Below, piece by piece: positions 28,201 through 38,207 of a stretch of 64,000 bases of DNA. Location of the stretch: positions 7,296,501-7,360,500 of the forward strand of contig NC_058196.1 in NCBI RefSeq assembly GCF_907165205.1, read 5' to 3'. Each line of letters opens with the position of its first letter. Position 1 is the stretch's first letter. Made by a program: the position numbers and the translations under genes. The notes beneath the pieces were generated by a model. That model had not been told where the DNA came from. It saw nothing but the letters and a program-made list of their open reading frames with translations, and did no database searches. The DNA comes from Coccinella septempunctata (Eukaryota; Arthropoda; Insecta; Coleoptera; Coccinellidae).

Positions 28201-28609
28201 TTTTAATGGTCAGTTGGTCACCTTGGTCTTCTTCCTGTTGCTCTACGTATAGTTCCTCCTGTTGTTGGAGCTCTTGTTCCTGATCTTCGGCTGGTGGTGC
28301 TGTATGAGGCCACATGCTTTGTTCAATCGCTGCTAGTTCGACACTTGAGAGCTTTTCACCTTCGAGCAGATATCTCACTCGATTAGCTAGCAGGTTAGTG
28401 TAGAGTTGTTTGTCTGGTTTGATGTTATTCCAGGTTTCAGTCAGGAGTTGTCTGTACGTTCTTTCTGACGCTTGCTCTAGGGCTTTTGCTATGAAATGAG
28501 CGCGAATAATTAGGACGTTTTCGTCTTCGGTCCATCGTGCTCTTCCGTCTCGTTTTGGCTCCTGGGCGGGACGAGAGATCCTCTCATCCAAACCGGAGAA
28601 ACCTTCCAT
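25232..28609 (-). CDS. R4-type polyprotein: Myb-like domain, RT, zinc knuckle, endonuclease (intact)
   Basis: 1125 codons from ATG at 28609 to TGA at 25232. Order of parts: Myb-like region RARWTEDENVLIIRAHF (about 23-39), a Gln/Glu-rich linker, basic segment PPWKARLERK, RT with NFRPITCLP, NGC...GCKELLVVD, WVDYKKAFDSVPH, CGIFQGDTLSPLWF and the active site YMDD, thumb, CCHC knuckle CRRCSKALETIQHITSSC, endonuclease core RPDIVLFDKR...IVDVTVPAD. Length and order match element 3 closely. One protein is expected to bind DNA, nick the target and reverse transcribe its own RNA. Unlike element 3 it has a normal ATG ahead of the Myb-like region. Confidence 0.95.
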   Translation of the reverse strand: MEGFSGLDERISRPAQEPKRDGRARWTEDENVLIIRAHFIAKALEQASERTYRQLLTETWNNIKPDKQLYTNLLANRVRYLLEGEKLSSVELAAIEQSMWPHTAPPAEDQEQELQQQEELYVEQQEEDQGDQLTIKIKQAFKRNALLYTGINPEMRPKIPRMKGSRIMLEKVKVVDEIIKYNISSTTTLRDVVDLVYTGAVTVCEEMGKCITITQPHRRPKREQPPWKARLERKIIKIRKNIGLLHTYLNTEVVSNKVHKRVHWIASEARIDLRAADFRLKLETLNDSLKQKIKALGNRIKRYTERTIRYQNNQLYYRNQKQFFRNLENNNHSNNEPPKTEDMYTYWQAIWGKNKQHDDAARWIREAEAESSSYNMEEVKITKLDIEQVLKKTNNWAAPGPDKVQNYWWKHFPSTYQILATLFQKALSNPAVIPRFFTLGTTVMLPKGNTTSDPKNFRPITCLPTIYKILTGTITTYIWKHVKKENILAREQNGCCRDAKGCKELLVVDQIITGQAKGKLRNISVAWVDYKKAFDSVPHSWLLKVLRLYGVSEKVINLLEHLMSTWRTTLLVENGGNSSMSNEIAIKCGIFQGDTLSPLWFCLALNLLSKLLNKTKYGYIINKIRNVKINHQLYMDDLKLFAANREEMRRLLEIVSSFSQTIGMEMGLDKCAVLNLKRGRVTEGQDIKLWDESSISCLGQQETYKYLGIKQALDIRKPEVKDDFKTKYFSRLRCLLKAKLNSKALFTAINTWVLPCISYSFGVVRWTATELEAIDIQTRKLLTRYGIHHPHASVNRLYISRHEGGRGLQNILITHNRMVSQMRDYFRSRNLPFFKSVCQADEYSALQLAKPSVNLKEQSLEQLTAEWHSKALHGRYPGNLKSDNIIKNESITYLKAGYLHPETEGRLVAIQDQVVPTRAYIKRITGCNIPSDLCRRCSKALETIQHITSSCSILAPKDYTERHNAMARVYHREIALKTGLLQSKGNLYTYHPRDVLENDNYKLYWDTAIITDRSIAHNRPDIVLFDKREKSVQIVDVTVPADDNITKAYTEKVSKYHDLAFELKEIYGLRKTSIVPLIISVNGLVEAHMLENTKRLHLDTSLISQAQREVILGTMRIVRRFLTSS

Positions 28610-28777
28610 TTCGAGCGTGGATCTTGCGGTACCATCTCGGGGGGCTGCGCCGCTCGCACCACAGTCACCCCCATCGAGCTGAGCCTCTGGACGGCTCCGA
28701 GAGGGACCAGCCCGCAGTCCCTCACCGCCCTGTTGAGTTTTACTTCTAGTTACAGGAGCTGTTTCTTCTCAGTGCCT

Positions 28778-28851
28778 CAGGGAGCTAACCTGTAGGCCTG
28801 GTGACTCAGGTACGCGGGGACGTCACCCCCCGAAGGCCGAAGCCCCCCTGC

Positions 28852-28853
<2 letters not shown>
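28778..28853 (-). ncRNA. Structured 5' leader of element 4
   Basis: Same three pairings as in element 3: ACGC/GCGT, CAGGGGG/CTCCCTG (one G-U; element 3 has CAGGGTG/CACCCTG) and GGTGAC/GTCACC. An inner GGC-TTCG-GCC hairpin replaces GGT...GCC. Retention of pairing despite base changes supports a real RNA structure. Confidence 0.5.

Positions 28854-28933
<80 letters not shown>
28854..28933. repeat. (TA)n microsatellite
   Basis: TA tract at the 5' end of element 4. Confidence 0.97.
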
Positions 28934-28935
<2 letters not shown>

Positions 28936-30385
28936 AGCATACTATGTTGCGTCCATACATACAGGACGTCGAGAGCTATCTTTGGAACAACTATAGATTT
29001 CATTCATCCTTTGATAAAAGAGTTATTCCATGTTGAAAAACATATCTCCAGACGCAGTAAAGTGCGTCTCATGAAACCTAAAGTATATTTTTAGTTCACG
29101 CAAATTCCGCTTCGGGGGCGCTTCAAATGATGAAAACTGATATACAGTCAATATACGTCTTTCACACGACGCATAATGTTGCGTCCTAAATCTGGCAACT
29201 GTGTATACAAGTAAACCAAGTTGTATTTGCACAACTGAAATGATTTAGCTTCCTAGGCTCCAAGGTCATCCCGAAAGTCTGTTAGGTGAAGAATTGGATT
29301 CTGTCTCTAGAGCAATAGCAGGTCCGATTGAAGTGCCCTTATGGTGTTCTTTTGACTGATATTGTCATTATTATTTTTTCGAATGAAAAAAAATTATAAC
29401 TCACGTGAATTTTATTCCACTTCAATTAAAAATCAAACGATAACACTTTCCAGAGAATAATCGGATTTATAAATTGACATGAAAGGTATCGCTTTATCCG
29501 CTTAAGCTTATGTCATCTCATTTCACTTGAGAATTAAAAATTTTTTATTCCACTGGATGAGTAAACGTCATCTTCCCTGTATTTTCCTCTTCATTTCTTT
29601 TTGTTCCCGATGGACCAGGACCTAGCTATAGAGTCATACGGTCATACAGAGCAGTTTTTGTTGATCGGTCGTCCTGTAGGCCATCTGCTGGCATTTGTGA
29701 ATTGGTGTATTCTCCAGATTCTATGTTTTTATGTTGTTATCTACTACTTTCTTCATTGTCTTCAATAGAAACGATGTTGAATTCATTGTTCTTGAAGATT
29801 GTGGGTACCCATTTTGTTGTGAAGGGAACTTTTGTCCTTCTCCATTTTCTGTGTATATGACTCATTCTAAGCAGCTTCTGGTTATCTTCAGAAGATGAAG
29901 ACGAATCTCTTCTAGGATTTTTCTTTACACTTCTGGTGATCTATATAGATTGAAGGTGAAGGTCTATATATATATATCTAGTTATGGGTTTACTACCTGT
30001 GAATTTTGTTTTGGGAAAACTGAAAGATCGTTCCTGTTCTCCTTCGCTGAATTATCCGTCTGGCTTATTGAGCGATATTGTGGGGTTGATTACTCCTTTT
30101 GCCATGACCTTTTGTATTCTGTGTGCTGTGGGATTAGAAGTGACATTACCACAAAAATCAAAAAGTTCTACAAATTATGTCAACTCTTGTATATATGTAG
30201 TGTCCTTGTAATATATTACATAATAAGGACTGTCTGTCAAAGTTTATATCACAGATGTGCGAGATCTGATTGAATTTAGAACAAATCATACTGTACACAG
30301 ATGACTGAAACAATATATTTGTTCTGGGCGTAGTAAGGTTGAACAAGCGTACGGGTCTAGAACTTGGGCGTCCTACATTTCATGA
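28934..30385. other. Intergenic stretch without recognised gene
   Basis: About 1.45 kb. I see no convincing coding sequence. Two small hairpins built on GACGCA/TGCGTC lie at 29050-29069 and 29168-29185, and a half copy (TTGCGTCC) sits near 28950. A 68-codon stop-free stretch on the minus strand around 29730-29935, rich in Ser and basic residues, matches nothing I know. Confidence 0.6.
29050..29185. repeat. Two related GACGCA-N6-TGCGTC hairpins
   Basis: AGACGCA-GTAAAG-TGCGTCT at 29050-29069 and GACGCA-TAATGT-TGCGTC at 29168-29185. Same stem, different loops, 118 bp apart. Confidence 0.6.
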
Positions 30386-30958
30386 TACAGGGGGTGAAAA
30401 AATCGCTTTCAAAGTTAGGGATGACAAAATCGTGAAAAATCAATTTTTTCAAATTAGAACCCCATTTTTTTATGGCAGATATTGAATCTACGTTAAAAAT
30501 TAATGTGAGTGTATGCATCACACCTTGCCCTAAAATGGATATTTTCTGAGTTATTCACAAAAAACTGTTCTTCGTCTTGAATTTTCAGCTATTTCTTTTC
30601 CCTTCACGCCAAAAAGATGAAATTTTCAGGAACTGTTACTTAAACCATGTTTTAGATTTTACTACCTTAATATGCAAGAGAAAAAAGTTACAGGTTGTTC
30701 CTAAATAGATGGCGAATTTTGATTCGAATTTGTATCGGAAACCTCTTTATTTCAACTAATCGGCCATCGGTTTTCTCTCCAGTGATAAATAAATAATTCC
30801 TTATGAACCATATGCAAAAACTTACCATGTTTTACATTCTTTTTTTTTTAATGATAGATATCATTAATTACATCTGCCAAATTCCTCTTTATTCAGTAGC
30901 ATTTTGTGTTTACCATTAATTTGGTGATAATTCGTATTAAGTTATAAAATCGATCACT

Positions 30959-32134
30959 ATGCCTAATTTTACCAATGAAGATTATTTAAATCTCATTCTA
31001 CTTCATGGAGAATGTATTAAAGTTATAGATAGAACGATTCGACTGTTCATTGAGATGTTTCCTGACCGACCCAGACCAACGAGAGATACCATTAACAGAA
31101 CCATGACAAACTTGAGAAATGTCGGATCTTTCGTTAAGAAAACTATACACAGAGAAAAAAGTGCAGTAGAAGATGAGAACAACGAAATTACAGTTCTTGC
31201 ATATTTTCGTGTGAATCCTCAAAATTCTCTCAAAGATGCCGAGATTGATCTGGGATTATCTCAATCGAGTGTTTGGAGAATATTAAAAAAACATAAAATG
31301 CACCCATATATATAAATTCAATAGGGTACAGAATTTGGAGGAAACTGATTTCGTCAGGAGAACAGAGTTTTACGAAGCTATGATGATTTGATTTCAAGAG
31401 AATGAAAACTTTTTGGACTGTATAATTTGGACAGATGAATCTACATTCACAAAGAATGGTTCTTTCAATAGGCATAACAGTCATTATTGGGATGAAGAGA
31501 ACAACAACCATTTCAGACAATGGAACTTTCAAGAGACCTGGAGTTTCAATGTTTTTTGCGCCATCAAAAATAATGCAATTCTCGATGTGCACATTTATGA
31601 TGGGACTTTAACTGGTAAGATAGAACACTACACATGTTTGCATTATTTGAAGAATGTTCTCCCTTAGGAGATAGATATTCTGACATATTGACTCAAATAA
31701 TTGAGCCGCTAGTACAGAACCATAATGACTTATGGTATCAACAAGATGGCGCGCCTCCACACAATTCACTCGATGTGTCAAATATCCTCTACAGGCTATT
31801 TGAAGATCGATGGTTGGCGAACAATGGTCCACATCTTTGGCCACCACGTTCTCCCGATTTAACTCCTTTAGACTATTATGTTTGGGGTAGGATAAAAAAT
31901 ATTGTCTACGCAACTCCCCTGACTGATACAGAGGACTGCATAGAACGAGTCAGAAATGCGTTCAGGTTTGTTTAGATTTTTAGATTCATAGTTTTGAAAC
32001 TCAATTCGGTTTTTAAACACTTTTGCAGATCTCTTTCTCGCGATGAAATAAGAAGAGCAACGCACGAAGCATTCCTGAGACGTATAAATAAATGTCTAGA
32101 AATTAACGGTCAAAACTTTGAGCATCTTCTCTAG
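30959..32134 (+). pseudogene. Mariner DD41D transposase, two exons, disrupted
   Basis: ATG at 30959. The N-terminus (MPNFTNEDYLNLILLHGEC) and a second helix-turn-helix (LGLSQSSVWRILKKHKMHP) are typical DNA-binding parts. The catalytic residues are D in WTDES (31434), D in QQDGAPPH (31745) and D in SPDLTPLDYY (31871), with 41 residues between the last two, which is the DD41D signature. Lesions: a TA expansion shifts frame at about 31310, a TGA lies at about 31387, and another frameshift occurs near 31655. The C-terminal tail (SLSRDEIRRATHEAFLRRIN) follows a small intron. Not functional as it stands. Confidence 0.88.
31966..32028 (+). other. Candidate 63-nt intron in mariner transposase
   Basis: TTCAG/GTTTGTTTAG donor and CACTTTTGCAG acceptor. 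Removing it joins NAFR to SLSRDEIRRATH in frame and gives a transposase C-terminus ending EHLL. The same intron sequence is present in the second copy, inverted, at about 40480-40545. Confidence 0.7.
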
Positions 32135-32402
32135 TTATAACTGCGAGAGTTTGCCATGGTTCTCCTAATAGTAACTTGAAGTCGGTTTCAAGAAGGGGTA
32201 AAAAATCTACAGCATGGTTCGAATAACAGTTCCTGAAAGTTTCATCTTTTTGGCGTGAAGGGAAAAGAAATAGCTGAAAATTCAAGACGAAAAACAGTTT
32301 TTTGTGAATAACTCAGAAAATATCCATTTTAGGGCAAGGGTGTGATGCATACACTCACATTATTTTTTAACGTAGATTCAATATCTGCCATAAAAAAATG
32401 AA

Positions 32403-32844
32403 TTATTAAATTGAATGTTTATGTTACATATACTTCATCTGTAAATGGTTTTCACATATAATATATCATATTCAATAGAAAATATTGATTTATTGATGAT
32501 TAAACCTGAAATTCTAATATTTTGCTGAGCCACCCTGTGTAGATATGAGAGCGTCATACTATCAATGCAGATTTTTTCGGTTTGCTGCATTCGAGGATAA
32601 TGATTTCATATGTGGATTATCGAAATAACGTCCGAACCTGCAGAATGCAAGACGTCCACTGGAAGACATAGTACTGATTCATACTTAAGTACTAATACTA
32701 CAACATCAAAAATAAACGCCAAATAGAACAATTTAATGAGAGTCGTAAATAAAACTGACATTCTGTGGAAATGAAATTCAAATATTCTGCTTTTTGCTCG
32801 GGCAATACCAGTAAATATAAAAAAAATCCTCAGTGCGTCTAATA
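32403..32844. other. Intergenic stretch without recognised gene
   Basis: AT-rich, no open frame of note. GCCACCCTGTGTAG at about 32530 resembles a mariner-type terminus, but I found no partner. Confidence 0.55.
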
Positions 32845-33335
32845 AACTGGCCAGGGACTGTAGATGCGAAATAATTCATTATTGTCATACTGAGGAAACA
32901 GTAGAATGTGTCATTCTAAACGAACAAATATGCGAAGGCGTTATCATCGCAGGAATGATCGCAAAACCGGAAGATAATAGAGTTCCAATTAGATTGTTAA
33001 ATGTGAACGATAGAGAAATAAAGTTGAAAAATTTTATTCCAAAACTGGAGAGTCTTTCAAATTTCGATGTTATAAATTATGGTAAAAATGAAATATCCGT
33101 ACTAAGAATAGATGAAATATTAGAGCCGATCAATATGAAATCATTGAACAAGGAAGAAATAGCTTCCGTACAAAAAATTTGTGCCAAGTATGCAGATATT
33201 TTTCATGTAGACGGTGATCCTTTAACTGTTACCAATTTATATCAACAAAAAATTTTACTCAAACCAGATGCTCAACCAGTTTATGTAAAACCGTATAGAT
33301 TACCGCATTCGCAGAAAAATGAAATTCATAAACAA
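32845..33335 (+). pseudogene. Gypsy-type pol fragment (protease-RT linker)
   Basis: About 160 codons: HYCHTEETVECVILNEQ, then EEIASVQKICAKYADIFHV, then KPYRLPHSQKNEIHKQV. This is the segment of Ty3/Gypsy pol just before the RT fingers. It stops abruptly at about 33335, where sequence switches to a minus-strand gag of a different element. No protease or RT active site is included. Confidence 0.8.
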
Positions 33336-33841
33336 GTAGACATCCTCTCTGGTTGGATCGGTGAAACACCAGGTGAACTGGGCACCTCCACATCTAAAAG
33401 AGACTTCTGATCTCGGTTGGGTGGCTGCGGCTGTCCACGATTACTCTTTTTACGCAGCTCTTCCAGTGTTTCCAACGCCTTATCTGTAGTTGCCTTCATT
33501 TGTTCAACTAGTTGTAACTGTGTTGTGTCTGCAGTGACAATAAAGTCCAGCCTTCCTTGAATGTGTATTAATCTGGTGTAAATTCGCGAAATTTCGTTAG
33601 CCGCATTCTCATGATTGAAGTTCTGAAGGGATTCCACCAAATCGGTGAGTTTATTTTGGCAAATCTCAATCTCCGAGGCGGGATTCAATGATGTTGGGGG
33701 TAGTAGAGGTTCATTAGACTGAAGTACTTGTCGTAGCAGACTCCGTTTAGTCATCATAGTACCCGGTATCGATTGTCCCCTCAGTTGTAATTCGTATGTA
33801 AGTTCATCACTGAGTAACCGGTTCACATCCATGTTCGACAT
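33326..33841 (-). pseudogene. Gypsy-type gag N-terminal fragment (copy 1)
   Basis: About 170 codons from ATG at 33841. It opens MSNMDVNRLLSDELTYELQL, a SAP-like helix pair common at the start of insect Gypsy gag proteins, followed by a helical segment and a basic region (LRKKSNRGQPQPPNRDQKS). The C-terminal 26 residues (LLDVEVPSSPG...) differ from copy 2. It has no zinc knuckle and is cut by the neighbouring pol fragment. Confidence 0.7.
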
Positions 33842-34619
33842 ATTAAATTCAACACTAAGTCCGATTCAGAACGCACTAATATTTGACACTCGGTATGTCC
33901 TTCACAATCCGTTTGTTCCAAGTCCGACCCGGTAAGTTAACCGTTAGCCAACCTATTCACTTGAGTTTGAAGTGGGTATCGGTGTACCACGAAAAAAAAT
34001 AAAGTCTAAGTCCCGGTGTATCAGAAAAAAAAAGTGTAAGTCCCGGCGCACCAAAAGCAATCTAAGTCCCGATGTATCACAAAAAAAAAATTTACAAGTC
34101 AACCCCAAGGGCTATAACGCACCATGACTGATAGCGAAGAAAAGGTCTATTTTTAGCGCAACTACGGGATTTCACTGACGACGAGCGGTATCTCTTATTC
34201 TCTACCCCAAGGGCTATAACGTGCCATGACTGATAGAAAAAGAGAGATTTCGGATTCAACACCAAGTGGAAGACTGAAGTAAAAGAGCAAAAGTGACCGT
34301 CGCGGGGGAAAATTTGCTTTTATAGGCAAATCCCCCCACACGTTAAAAATCTGAAAATTCCAGAATGCAACAAGAATGAAAAACGTCGTCAGCTCCGGTT
34401 TATCGCATATCAACATCAGAAAAACGTTGAAATCTTCAACGGCATGCAAGAAAAACAACGTCAAACACAGATAATAGGTTTTATTACATTTACTCTGCCC
34501 ATCGGAATGAACGTTCTGAATATTTGAGAATTAAATATATTCAAAGGCGGAAATATGAAAACGAAAGAAATGCACTAAAATGAACTCCAATTTTCCTCAG
34601 AAAACTGGGATTCATTACA
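33842..34619 (-). mobile_element. Gypsy-type 5' leader and LTR (copy 1)
   Basis: On the minus strand the LTR starts TGTAATGAATCC at 34619, directly against Jockey sequence. A TATAAAAG box lies at 34324-34317. The leader nearer gag has three to four degenerate repeats of ACACCGGGACTTA, one as TGGTGCGCCGGGACTTA, which might include the primer-binding site. The exact LTR 3' end is not defined. Confidence 0.6.
34317..34324 (-). promoter_or_regulatory. TATA box in Gypsy LTR
   Basis: TATAAAAG on the minus strand, within the LTR, about 300 bp from its 5' end. The same box is at 43571-43578 in copy 2. Confidence 0.5.
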
Positions 34620-36240
34620 GAACTGTAACCCTGACGAAATCCCGATTGCTTTGATGGAAATAAATCAAATTCAGACAAGTGCCTTCTAATCTGTGTCTCC
34701 ATTATTTTTTCAAGAACCTTTGAAAGTGTAGGTAAGATACTAATAGATCTCAAATGACTCAGCTCATTTGGATGACTGATTTTAGGAAGAGGAATAACGT
34801 CAGCAAACTTCCAGGATTTTGGAAAATATGATTTCTGAATACACTCATTAACTATATGTGTTATAAACGGTATTATGAATGGACAAAAAAGAAGAATTAT
34901 TTTTATGTTTACATTGTCGGATCCAGTTGCTTTGGATTTCATTTTGAGAACAATATTAGAAACGACTTCGTCAGTAACAACGGAAAATGAAAAGGGTTCG
35001 TTGAAGGTTTTATATGTATTATTTTGGTAAAAATTGAGTATATCATCCCTAGGACGAATCTGAGACTCAGAGAAACTCGTGAAATATGTATTGATTTCAT
35101 CAACATTAGCTAAAGTTGTAGGCAGTGCGGTGGGTCTCGACTTTGACACATTCAATTTTCTCAACTCATTCCACTTCTCCTTGACCGAACAAGTGACGAA
35201 TTTACTCCTCAAATAGGCTTTCTTTTCTGCTTTTATAGCTGTGTTCGTATAGTTTCGTAGTTGCCTGTAATATGCCCATTTTTCTGTAGTGTCCCTAGAT
35301 TTACATTTACTAAAAGCATTATCCCGCAATTTCTGTATGTATTTAATATTGTCAGTGCTCCAAGGAAAGCACTGCTTTCTACTCGAATGAATACAAGTTT
35401 TCGTTGGCGCATGCAGATCAATTAATTGAATCATATTATTCGTCAGTACATTGACTTTCTCATCAATATTGTTTCATAAATTTTATTCCACGTTAATCTA
35501 CGGAGGTCATCTTCAAAGCTGATCAAATTTATTCTATCCAGTGGTCGATAGGAAAATGTTATCTTCGAGGTGGGATATGGATTCGCGATATCAAACGTTG
35601 CCTTCACTAAAGAATGGTTCGAAAAACATGTTGGTATGACTTGTGCTGTGCATTTTTCAGGTTCAATATTCGTAATGATCAAATCGAGTAAGGAACTACC
35701 AGTTGAAGAGAAACAAGTTGGTTCAGAAGAAAGCTGGCTTAGATTGAACATTTCAAGAATTTTCAACGATCCTCGCACCATAAGTGTTATTCACGATTAA
35801 TAAATTGAAATTGAAGTCGCCACTACATAACACACAGTCATATTTTGCGTTCAGCTCAGTGAAAACTTCCTCAAACCATTTAAAAAATGACGCACGATCA
35901 CATTTCGGGGGTCTTTAAATGACAGCGACAGCAATTTTTTGTTTCTGGAATACGTCCTCAATCCACATTTACTCAACGAAGTTAAGACATTCACTCAAAA
36001 TAACTTTATACTGCATATTCTGTTTCAAATATACACCAACGCCACCACCTCGAGAATGACGGTCTTGCCTCAAGAAAATGTAATCTTTCATGCCAACAAC
36101 ATTATCCTCCAAATCAGAGTGCATCCAAGTTTCTGTTAACCCAATTATATCATAATTCTCTGGACAAACAGGTTGATGAAACTCACTGAAATGAGCCACC
36201 AACGACGTAGTATTCAAATTAGAAAATTTTAGAGTCATAA
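34620..36240 (-). pseudogene. Jockey/CR1-type ORF2: AP endonuclease and start of RT
   Basis: Several frames on one strand belong together. 36238-35969 has NTTSLVAHFSEF, YDIIGLTETWMHSD and GGGVGVYLK, the AP-endonuclease start. 35781-35443 holds its C-terminal part (FSNHSLVKATFD). 35434-34620 holds the linker (PWSTDNIKYIQKLRDNAF) and RT fingers (ISILPTLSKVLEKIM, QSGFRQGYSS). The frames are separated by frameshifts, and the RT is cut before motif A by the Gypsy LTR. The AP endonuclease separates it clearly from the R4-type elements. Confidence 0.85.
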
Positions 36241-36399
36241 TTTCAGAAGAGAGAAAAAAAAAAATTAGGAAGTGAGGGAGTGGTTTGTCAAAAAAAAAGA
36301 AGAAAAAAAACAGGTAGATGAATGAACTGATGAAATGAGACTATTGGTCAAGCAGCCACAATCACTCGCTGCTCCAAGAAAGAAGTTTATTTAACTCGG

Positions 36400-36666
36400 T
36401 TGTATTCTCGTCTATGCTATAGTATGAAAGTGGTATCGTAGGGAGTTGGACAAATCAAAAGTTTTTTATAACTTCGTCGATGTTTCGGAACCAATGGTTC
36501 CTTTCTCAAGACTGTAAAAATTATTCTTTATTGAAGAAATGTAGAAATACACACAAACACACAAAACAATCCTACAATCATTACGTCGTTTTAATACGGC
36601 AAGAGATCTGTAATGTATTTGAATTCTTATTTTGGATTGGTCATGCGTATTGGCATATTCTATTAT
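36400..36666 (-). mobile_element. Probable Penelope-like 3' fragment with hammerhead-like relic
   Basis: On the minus strand a perfect 6-bp palindromic stem GGAACC-ATT-GGTTCC is followed by GAAAC (36486-36482), the layout of a Penelope hammerhead. The upstream core reads CTTGAGA instead of CTGANGA, so it is degenerate. No coding sequence is attached. Confidence 0.45.
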
Positions 36667-36810
36667 TGTAGTGGGGATCCGGGGCATGTGCCCGACATTA
36701 CATATAGAAATTGGGGGTTGACTTGGATGTATGTAACTGTGAATAAAGTCCAATAAAAGCTTTAATTCAACCTGGTGTTTTTCGTTGTCTACCTCAGTAT
36801 AGACATTACA
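36667..36810 (+). mobile_element. 5' LTR of Gypsy element (144 bp)
   Basis: Starts TGTAGTGGGG and ends GACATTACA, with an AATAAAG signal near 36743. It is followed at once by a primer-binding site, which fixes the 3' boundary. No 3' LTR is found because the element is truncated. Confidence 0.7.
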
Positions 36811-36812
36811 GT

Positions 36813-36826
36813 TGGCGACGAGGATA
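36813..36826 (+). promoter_or_regulatory. Primer-binding site of Gypsy element
   Basis: TGGCGACGAGGA follows the LTR after GT. TGGCGACGAGG is a common start in arthropod Gypsy elements; which tRNA it matches was not determined. Confidence 0.6.
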
Positions 36827-36881
36827 AAAACATTGATATAGACACATCAAGTGAAAAATACGTCGTTCTAAATTATAGACT

Positions 36882-38207
36882 ATGTCGGAAGAAGTAACGG
36901 CGAACACGTGCATCGGAAAACTACGCGAGTTCCAAAGTGGTGTAACGGATTGAACAATATTCAAAGCACGTTTAGATCAGTATTTCATCGCGAATAATAT
37001 TTAGGTGGAAGCTGTAAAAAAGGCGCTGCTTCTCAATGCTTGCGATGAAGAAGCATATAGAATCATCCATGGTATGTGTCTACCAATATCCCCAGACCAG
37101 AAAAAGTATGAAGAGCTCATACAGTTGTTTGACAAATATTTCAAACCGACTTCGAGTCCCTTTCCAGCAAGATATAAATTTTATAGTGCCAGGAAACACG
37201 GGGACGAAACCATCAATGAATGGGCCGCGAGAGTAAGAGGATTAGCAACCAAGTGCGAGTTCGGACAGGAGTTGCCTATAGTGCTACGTGATAAATTCAT
37301 CATGGGTCTGGAAGAAAAAATTCTGGATAGAATTTTCGAAGATAAATCAACAATTACCTTCGAAAAAGTAATTGAAATCACTACCTGTTATCATGAAAAG
37401 GTGGTTTTTCATGTCAAAGACGAAGTTTTTTATGCAGCAGTAAATAACTACAGAAGCCGTCCAGATGTTATAAATTCCAGTTCCAGAGGCCCAGTCTCAG
37501 GGTTCTCGAAATGGGAGGCAACGGCAACATCGAAGAAGGAAACGTCGACGCGGAGAAGAAGCGCGCAGGAGCGGGAGCAGCCGTCAACGTCAGACAAAAC
37601 TAGAACTGACAGAAGCCGAAGTTCCAGATCTACTTGTAGAGTCTGTGGGAAATTTAATCATTTGGAAGATAAGTGTTTTTTCACAAATTATACATGTAGA
37701 AATTGTAATACTAGAAAACACTTAGCGGTAGTTTGCAGGTCCCATGAACAAAATTACTTAGCTTCAGAAGATATTGATCAAATTTATTCCTTGTTTGCAA
37801 GTAATAATAATCCACCAGTTCCATTGAACGTTGATATTGATAATAAGAACTTTGAATTTGAATTAGACACGGTAGCATCGGTGTCAGTAATTTCATTAAC
37901 ATTTCAAAAAGATTATTTCAAAGGATATGAAGTTCACAAGACTGATAGGCGATTGATTAGTTATACTGGCACAGATATTGTACCTGTAGGTTACATTGTA
38001 GTAAACATAAAATTCAAGGAGATTAATAAGGAATTGAGGTTATATGTAATTGATAACGGAGGACCACCCTTGTTAGGTAGAGACTTTTTGTATAATTTCA
38101 ATGTAGGGTTGAACATGTTGAAGGTAGTTGAGAATAATGATGATATAAAGAAGAAGTTGACTTTGAAATTTCCTAATGTTTTTTCGGGAGTTTTAGCTGT
38201 ATATTGA
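36882..38207 (+). pseudogene. Gypsy gag and protease, disrupted
   Basis: ATG at 36882 (MSEEVTANT). A TGA at 36951 replaces an expected Trp codon and a TAG follows at about 37005; the frame is then open to 38207. Features: capsid-like helices, an Arg/Ser-rich linker (KKETSTRRRSAQERE), two zinc knuckles (CRVCGKFNHLEDKC and CRNCNTRKHLAVVC) and a retropepsin. The protease active site reads DTVAS instead of DTGAS, so the catalytic loop is mutated, with the flap-side motif PPLLGRDFL intact. The frame ends by a frameshift just before RT. Confidence 0.87.

Larger units (their letters stand above)
25123..28853 (-). mobile_element. Full-length R4-clade retrotransposon in (TA)n (element 4)
   Basis: Minus-strand element between (TA)n tracts, with poly-A tail, short 3' UTR, a 1125-codon open frame and a leader of about 245 bp that shares blocks with element 3. 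It looks complete and carries no visible lesion, so it is a candidate active master copy. Confidence 0.94.
30386..32402 (+). mobile_element. DD41D-type mariner element, right end truncated
   Basis: Begins at a TA with ACAGGGGGTG. The left terminal repeat is about 280 bp and is found inverted at about 32190-32402 (for example ATGGCAGATATTGAATCTAC at the left, inverse at the right), but the outer about 80 bp of the right repeat is missing. The transposase gene lies between, on the plus strand. A second, partial copy at 40031-40993 retains that missing outer repeat. Confidence 0.85.
33402..34881. repeat. 1,480-bp chimeric block, copy 1
   Basis: Contains gag start, leader, LTR and the edge of the Jockey fragment. 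It is repeated at 42656-44135 with the same length and orientation and only about five differences seen (about 99.7% identity). Confidence 0.9.

Noticed and set aside
29730..29935. A 68-codon minus-strand open stretch as a host exon
   Set aside because: No recognised domain and no clear splice sites; length is within chance for this composition.
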